This document shows, piece by piece, positions 51,237 to 54,233 of a stretch of 54,233 nucleotides of DNA. Numbering within the stretch: the first letter of the stretch is position 1; each line of letters begins with the position of its first letter. The notes beneath the pieces are model-generated. The model saw nothing but the letters and a program-made list of their open reading frames with translations. It had not been told where the DNA came from and did not search any database. Position numbers and translations under genes: made by a program. Origin of the DNA: Cryomorphaceae bacterium (lineage in GTDB: Bacteria > Bacteroidota > Bacteroidia > Flavobacteriales > Schleiferiaceae); contig JAHEGI010000009.1 of assembly GCA_024639785.1 (NCBI GenBank), positions 8,192 through 62,424 of the forward strand. The letters run 5' to 3'.

Positions 51237-52364
51237 CTATACGCGCCAGTAGATCTTCTTCCGGTCCATCCAAAAGCCGACACTCCAACATAGGAGCATA
51301 AAACTTAGGGCCATTAACAGCGATCCAAAGTCATTTCCAAGCGGTTGGTAAAGCGTCTCGTAAAGCCAGGGCCAAAGCCGGGTGTCCTGAATGGGAATGA
51401 GGTAGAAGGTGACTAGCAGGATTTCAGAGACTAAGTAGACCGCTAGCGGGTTTTTTCCGAGGGGTTCAAAGAAGGAAACCAACGCGTTCTTTCGGGCATT
51501 CAGCGGTAGGAAAAAGAGCAGAACGGCAAGAATAATGAGGTCCAATCCGACGGTCAAAAGCACAAAGGAAGAGGTCCACAATTTCTTGTTGATGGGGAAG
51601 GCAAAATCCCAAAGAACAGCCAGTCCACACGCCACGGCGCCAGCGAGTATGATTTTAATGACCGTATCTGCCGCGCTACCTCTTTGCTGCAAATGCTTCC
51701 CTAATGCATAGCCGGCGATCACATTAGCAAATGCGGGCAAGGTGCTCAAGAGACCTTCCGGGTCAAAGGCCATGCCCTCTCCATGGTAGAGGTGCGCTTC
51801 GCCAAACAGGGCTAGATCGACGTGCAATCCGGCATTTCCGGTCATAGAAAAGGGGTCACCCGGCACGCCAAATGCAAGGAGAATTCCCCAATAAACGAAT
51901 AGCCCAAGGCCCGCTAGGATATACGTGACTTTTTGCCCCAAAAACCAGATGGAGAGCGCCGCTAAACCATAACATAGGGCGATGCGTTGGAGGACGCCGA
52001 GGATACGTGTTTCGGATAGAGGAAAGGCGGAAATTTCAAGGCTATCGCTAACGCGGAAGAAGGGGTACCAGTACATCAAAAAGCCCAGTAAAAACAGCAG
52101 GGCGGTTCGCTTGAGAATGTGGAAGGTCACTTCAAGGCTAGGGTGGCCTTTGAATTTATCTAGACTGAAACTCATGGCGGCCCCTACCGCAAATAAAAAA
52201 GAAGGGAAGACCAGGTCCGTGGGGGTAAAGCCATGCCAAGCCGCGTGCTCGAGGGGGTCGTAGGCATAGGACCAACTGCCCGGAGAATTGACAATGATCA
52301 TGAAGGCAATGGTCATGCCTCGGAAGACGTCTAGGGCGAGAAATCTGCGGGTGCTTGGGCTCAT
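51237..52364 (-). CDS. DUF5009/HGSNAT-like membrane acyltransferase
   Basis: This 375-residue protein has about ten membrane helices and the family opening FLALDVFRGMTIAFMIIVN. The conserved region GFTPTDLVFPSFLFAVGAAM and VLQRIALCYG follow. It matches the heparan-alpha-glucosaminide N-acetyltransferase-like (NagX/DUF5009) group, members of which acetylate amino sugars across a membrane. The bacterial substrate is unproven. It is divergent from the Gfo/Idh/MocA gene across 69 bases, and amino-sugar handling is a plausible shared theme. Confidence 0.87.
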   Translation of the reverse strand: MSPSTRRFLALDVFRGMTIAFMIIVNSPGSWSYAYDPLEHAAWHGFTPTDLVFPSFLFAVGAAMSFSLDKFKGHPSLEVTFHILKRTALLFLLGFLMYWYPFFRVSDSLEISAFPLSETRILGVLQRIALCYGLAALSIWFLGQKVTYILAGLGLFVYWGILLAFGVPGDPFSMTGNAGLHVDLALFGEAHLYHGEGMAFDPEGLLSTLPAFANVIAGYALGKHLQQRGSAADTVIKIILAGAVACGLAVLWDFAFPINKKLWTSSFVLLTVGLDLIILAVLLFFLPLNARKNALVSFFEPLGKNPLAVYLVSEILLVTFYLIPIQDTRLWPWLYETLYQPLGNDFGSLLMALSFMLLCWSVGFWMDRKKIYWRV

Positions 52365-52433
52365 AGGGTCAAGTTTCTACGCTTGAGAGACAGGAAGTTA
52401 GTAAATTCATGGAGGAATCTCACCTGATACACT

Positions 52434-53804
52434 ATGAGCAAGCATTTTTCGCGTCGCGACGTCCTGAAAACTTTAGGGCTCTCCATGGGGGCCGTTTTAC
52501 CCTTGTCTGCATGGGCCGAAAATGAATTCGGCGAGCGGCTGATCATCCCCTCGTTTGAGAACAAGCGCCCCCTTCCCAAAGGGCCATTGACGGCGATCAC
52601 CTGCGGAGCGGGAAATCGCGGAAATGTCTACGGCAATTATGCGGTGCAATACCCCGAGGAATTGGACATCATTGGCGTGGCCGAACCGATTGCTATTCGC
52701 AACGAGCGCTATGCGGAAAAGCACAGCATTCCGAAGAAGAACCGGTTTGATACGTGGGAGCGGGTGTTTGAACGGCCCAAATTCGCCGATGCCATCATCA
52801 TTACCACCCCAGACGATTTGCACTACGGCCCCTGCATGAAGGCGTTGGAGATGGGCTACCATGTCCTGTTAGAAAAACCCATTTCGCCTTCTGAGCAGGA
52901 ATGCCGGGACATTTTAGCACTGGCCGAACGCAGCGGAAAAATCGTCGCGGTCTGCCATGTTCTTCGCTATGCCCCCTACTTTGAAAAACTGCGTGAAATC
53001 ATGCAGTCGGGCGTTTTGGGCAAGGTGGTTTCTATGCAGCATTTTGAGCCCATACAGCACGTGCACATGAGCCATTCGTTTGTGCGTGGAAACTGGCATA
53101 ATTCGGTGGATACGGCGCCCATAATTTTGGCCAAATCATGCCACGATTTGGATATGATGCGTTGGCTGGTAGGGAGCCCGGTTAAGTCTTTAAATGCCTT
53201 TGGGGATGTGAGTTGGTTTAAAACGGAAAATGCGCCCGAAGGATCTACGGCGCGCTGTACGGACGGTTGTGCCGCGGAGGCGAATTGCCCGTATTCGGCC
53301 CTAAAAATTTACCACCGCGATCGCACTTGGCTGCACCATTTTGACCTACCCGAAGACAAAGAGCTGCACGGTGAGGCCATCATGACCTACCTGCGCGAAA
53401 GCAATTATGGCCGCTGTGTGTACCGCATGGAGAATGATCAGCCGGACCATTACACGATGAATATTTTGTTTGAAAATGGGGTGACGGCTTCCTTCAATAT
53501 GGAGGCATTTACCTCCTATCACGGCCGCCGAACGCGCGTCATGGGCTCTATGGGGGATGTGGTAGGCGATATGACTTCATTCACCCACACCGATTTCCGC
53601 ACCGGCGAAAAGACCGTTTGGGAGCAAAAAACAGACGGCCACGGCGGCGGCGACTGGAAGCTCGTCTCTGACTTTATTCAGGCGGTTGGGCATGAAGATC
53701 CCTCCTTGTTGACGTCCACGATCGGCGCATCTATCGAATCCCACATCATGGGCTTTGCGGCCGAGAAGAGTCGGTTGCAGGGGGGTGAGCTAGCGGTTAT
53801 GTAG
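52434..53804 (+). CDS. Tat-exported Gfo/Idh/MocA-family oxidoreductase
   Basis: This 456-residue protein has a twin-arginine signal (MSKHFSRRDVLKTLGLSMGAV) indicating folded export to the periplasm. An NAD-binding Rossmann domain follows (ITCGAGNRG, and the family EKPIS motif). A C-terminal substrate-binding domain includes a Cys-rich insertion, CTDGCAAEANCPY, that is typical of a subset of these enzymes. They usually oxidise or epimerise sugars, but the substrate is unknown here. No TAnnTTTG box was found directly upstream. Confidence 0.9.
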   Translation: MSKHFSRRDVLKTLGLSMGAVLPLSAWAENEFGERLIIPSFENKRPLPKGPLTAITCGAGNRGNVYGNYAVQYPEELDIIGVAEPIAIRNERYAEKHSIPKKNRFDTWERVFERPKFADAIIITTPDDLHYGPCMKALEMGYHVLLEKPISPSEQECRDILALAERSGKIVAVCHVLRYAPYFEKLREIMQSGVLGKVVSMQHFEPIQHVHMSHSFVRGNWHNSVDTAPIILAKSCHDLDMMRWLVGSPVKSLNAFGDVSWFKTENAPEGSTARCTDGCAAEANCPYSALKIYHRDRTWLHHFDLPEDKELHGEAIMTYLRESNYGRCVYRMENDQPDHYTMNILFENGVTASFNMEAFTSYHGRRTRVMGSMGDVVGDMTSFTHTDFRTGEKTVWEQKTDGHGGGDWKLVSDFIQAVGHEDPSLLTSTIGASIESHIMGFAAEKSRLQGGELAVM

Positions 53805-53883
53805 GGATTTGCGACGCTCACGCATTTGTGTTGGAAGCGCCTTGATAGTCTCGTTTGACACGTCTCAAATGAATTTTATTGGG

Positions 53884-53891
53884 TATTTTTG
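53884..53891 (+). promoter_or_regulatory. -7 box TATTTTTG of the last, partial gene
   Basis: A perfect TAnnTTTG lies 25 bases before the ATG of the final gene. A TTTG lies 26 bases upstream of it, too far for a standard -33 element. Confidence 0.5.
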
Positions 53892-53916
53892 TTCCTCAAC
53901 GAAACACCGTATTACG

Positions 53917-54233
53917 ATGCGTAAACTGTTTACGGCCCTTTGTACAGTATTTTTTGTTTTGAATGCAGCAGCACAGACTACGCTAATTGTGGGGGATGTG
54001 GTGTTTGTGGGCTACAATTCTATAGGTGCTAATGCGGGTGCGCCCAACTACTTATCTATGGTTGTGCGGAAACCTATTGACGCGGGTACGACGATTTACC
54101 TAACGAACCAAAATTGGAACTCTTCAACTTCAAGCTTCAATACACCTGTTTCCGGAGGAAAACAGGGCACAATCAAATTGGTTTTTGACGAAGCCGTGTC
54201 CATAGGCCAAATTGTGGAAGTCCTATTTTCTAC
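53917..54233 (+). CDS. Secreted protein, 5' part only (cut by the window end)
   Basis: 105 codons are visible without a stop. They start with a signal peptide (MRKLFTALCTVFFVLNAAAQ) followed by a beta-rich domain (TTLIVGDVVFVGYNSIGAN ... DAGTTIYLTNQNW). Such an N-terminal domain is found in large secreted Bacteroidota proteins, many with a type IX secretion C-terminal signal. That part would lie outside the window, so export by that route is only a possibility. Confidence 0.8.
   Translation, partial: MRKLFTALCTVFFVLNAAAQTTLIVGDVVFVGYNSIGANAGAPNYLSMVVRKPIDAGTTIYLTNQNWNSSTSSFNTPVSGGKQGTIKLVFDEAVSIGQIVEVLFS

Overview
The window is chromosomal DNA of a Bacteroidota bacterium, most likely Flavobacteriales (Cryomorphaceae/Schleiferiaceae-like; the rank below order is a guess). 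Support: a type IX secretion lipoprotein of the SprE/PorW family, the acpP-fabF-rnc-(IPExxxVDY-type)-pyk cluster, an ATP synthase operon of Bacteroidota layout without beta and epsilon genes, a bactofilin, and many start regions carrying the Bacteroidota -7 promoter box TAnnTTTG instead of strong Shine-Dalgarno sequences. No insertion sequence, CRISPR array, prophage or rRNA was seen. One tRNA (Cys) is present.

Layout. 0.2-3.9 kb: phenylacetyl-CoA epoxidase genes paaABCD (minus strand) with paaE divergent. 3.9-8 kb: GNAT acetyltransferase, lipB, a serine hydrolase and a fused two-domain peptide/nickel-type ABC ATPase. 8-14.7 kb (minus): lysS, mutS2, a DUF819 membrane protein and an M28 peptidase. 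14.7-16.8 kb (plus): gltX, folB and tRNA-Cys, ended by a clear terminator. 16.9-20 kb: an A/T-richer stretch with a receiver-like/AraC regulator, an ALDH7-type dehydrogenase, a 339-base non-coding gap and rpiB. 20-26.5 kb: ybeY, mnmG, a methyltransferase, holB, pgk and cvpA. Two perfect parS (ParB-binding) sites flank mnmG. 26.5-28.4 kb: two paralogous small lipoproteins divergent from pheS. 28.5-33.8 kb: acpP-fabF-rnc-IPExxxVDY-pyk (minus), divergent from purN-rnhA. 33.8-45 kb: a GH3-family protein and a degenerate M23 protein (minus), divergent from sprE/porW, bactofilin, an AtpZ-like protein, a small membrane protein and atpBEFHAG. 45-54.2 kb: an orphan NtrY-like histidine kinase, a methyltransferase, an enoyl-CoA hydratase, a tandem pair of YwaF/TIGR02206-like membrane proteins, an AlkD-type glycosylase, an unknown secreted protein, a DUF5009/HGSNAT-like membrane acyltransferase, a Tat-exported Gfo/Idh/MocA oxidoreductase and the 5' end of a secreted protein cut by the window edge.

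How it fits together. Most of the window is core housekeeping: translation (gltX, lysS, pheS, tRNA-Cys, mnmG, ybeY), lipid and cofactor synthesis (acpP, fabF, lipB, folB), carbon metabolism (pgk, pyk, rpiB), energy (atp), and the cell envelope and secretion (sprE, bactofilin, M23 protein). The most notable signals are regulatory or architectural. They are the parS pair, one of which exactly fills the gap between ybeY and mnmG; the repeated TAnnTTTG boxes, often only 5-10 bases before the start codon; face-to-face pheS/lipoprotein promoters around a perfect palindrome; a strong hairpin between atpE and atpF; and an AT-rich segment just 3' of tRNA-Cys. I did not find a convincing new multi-gene system.
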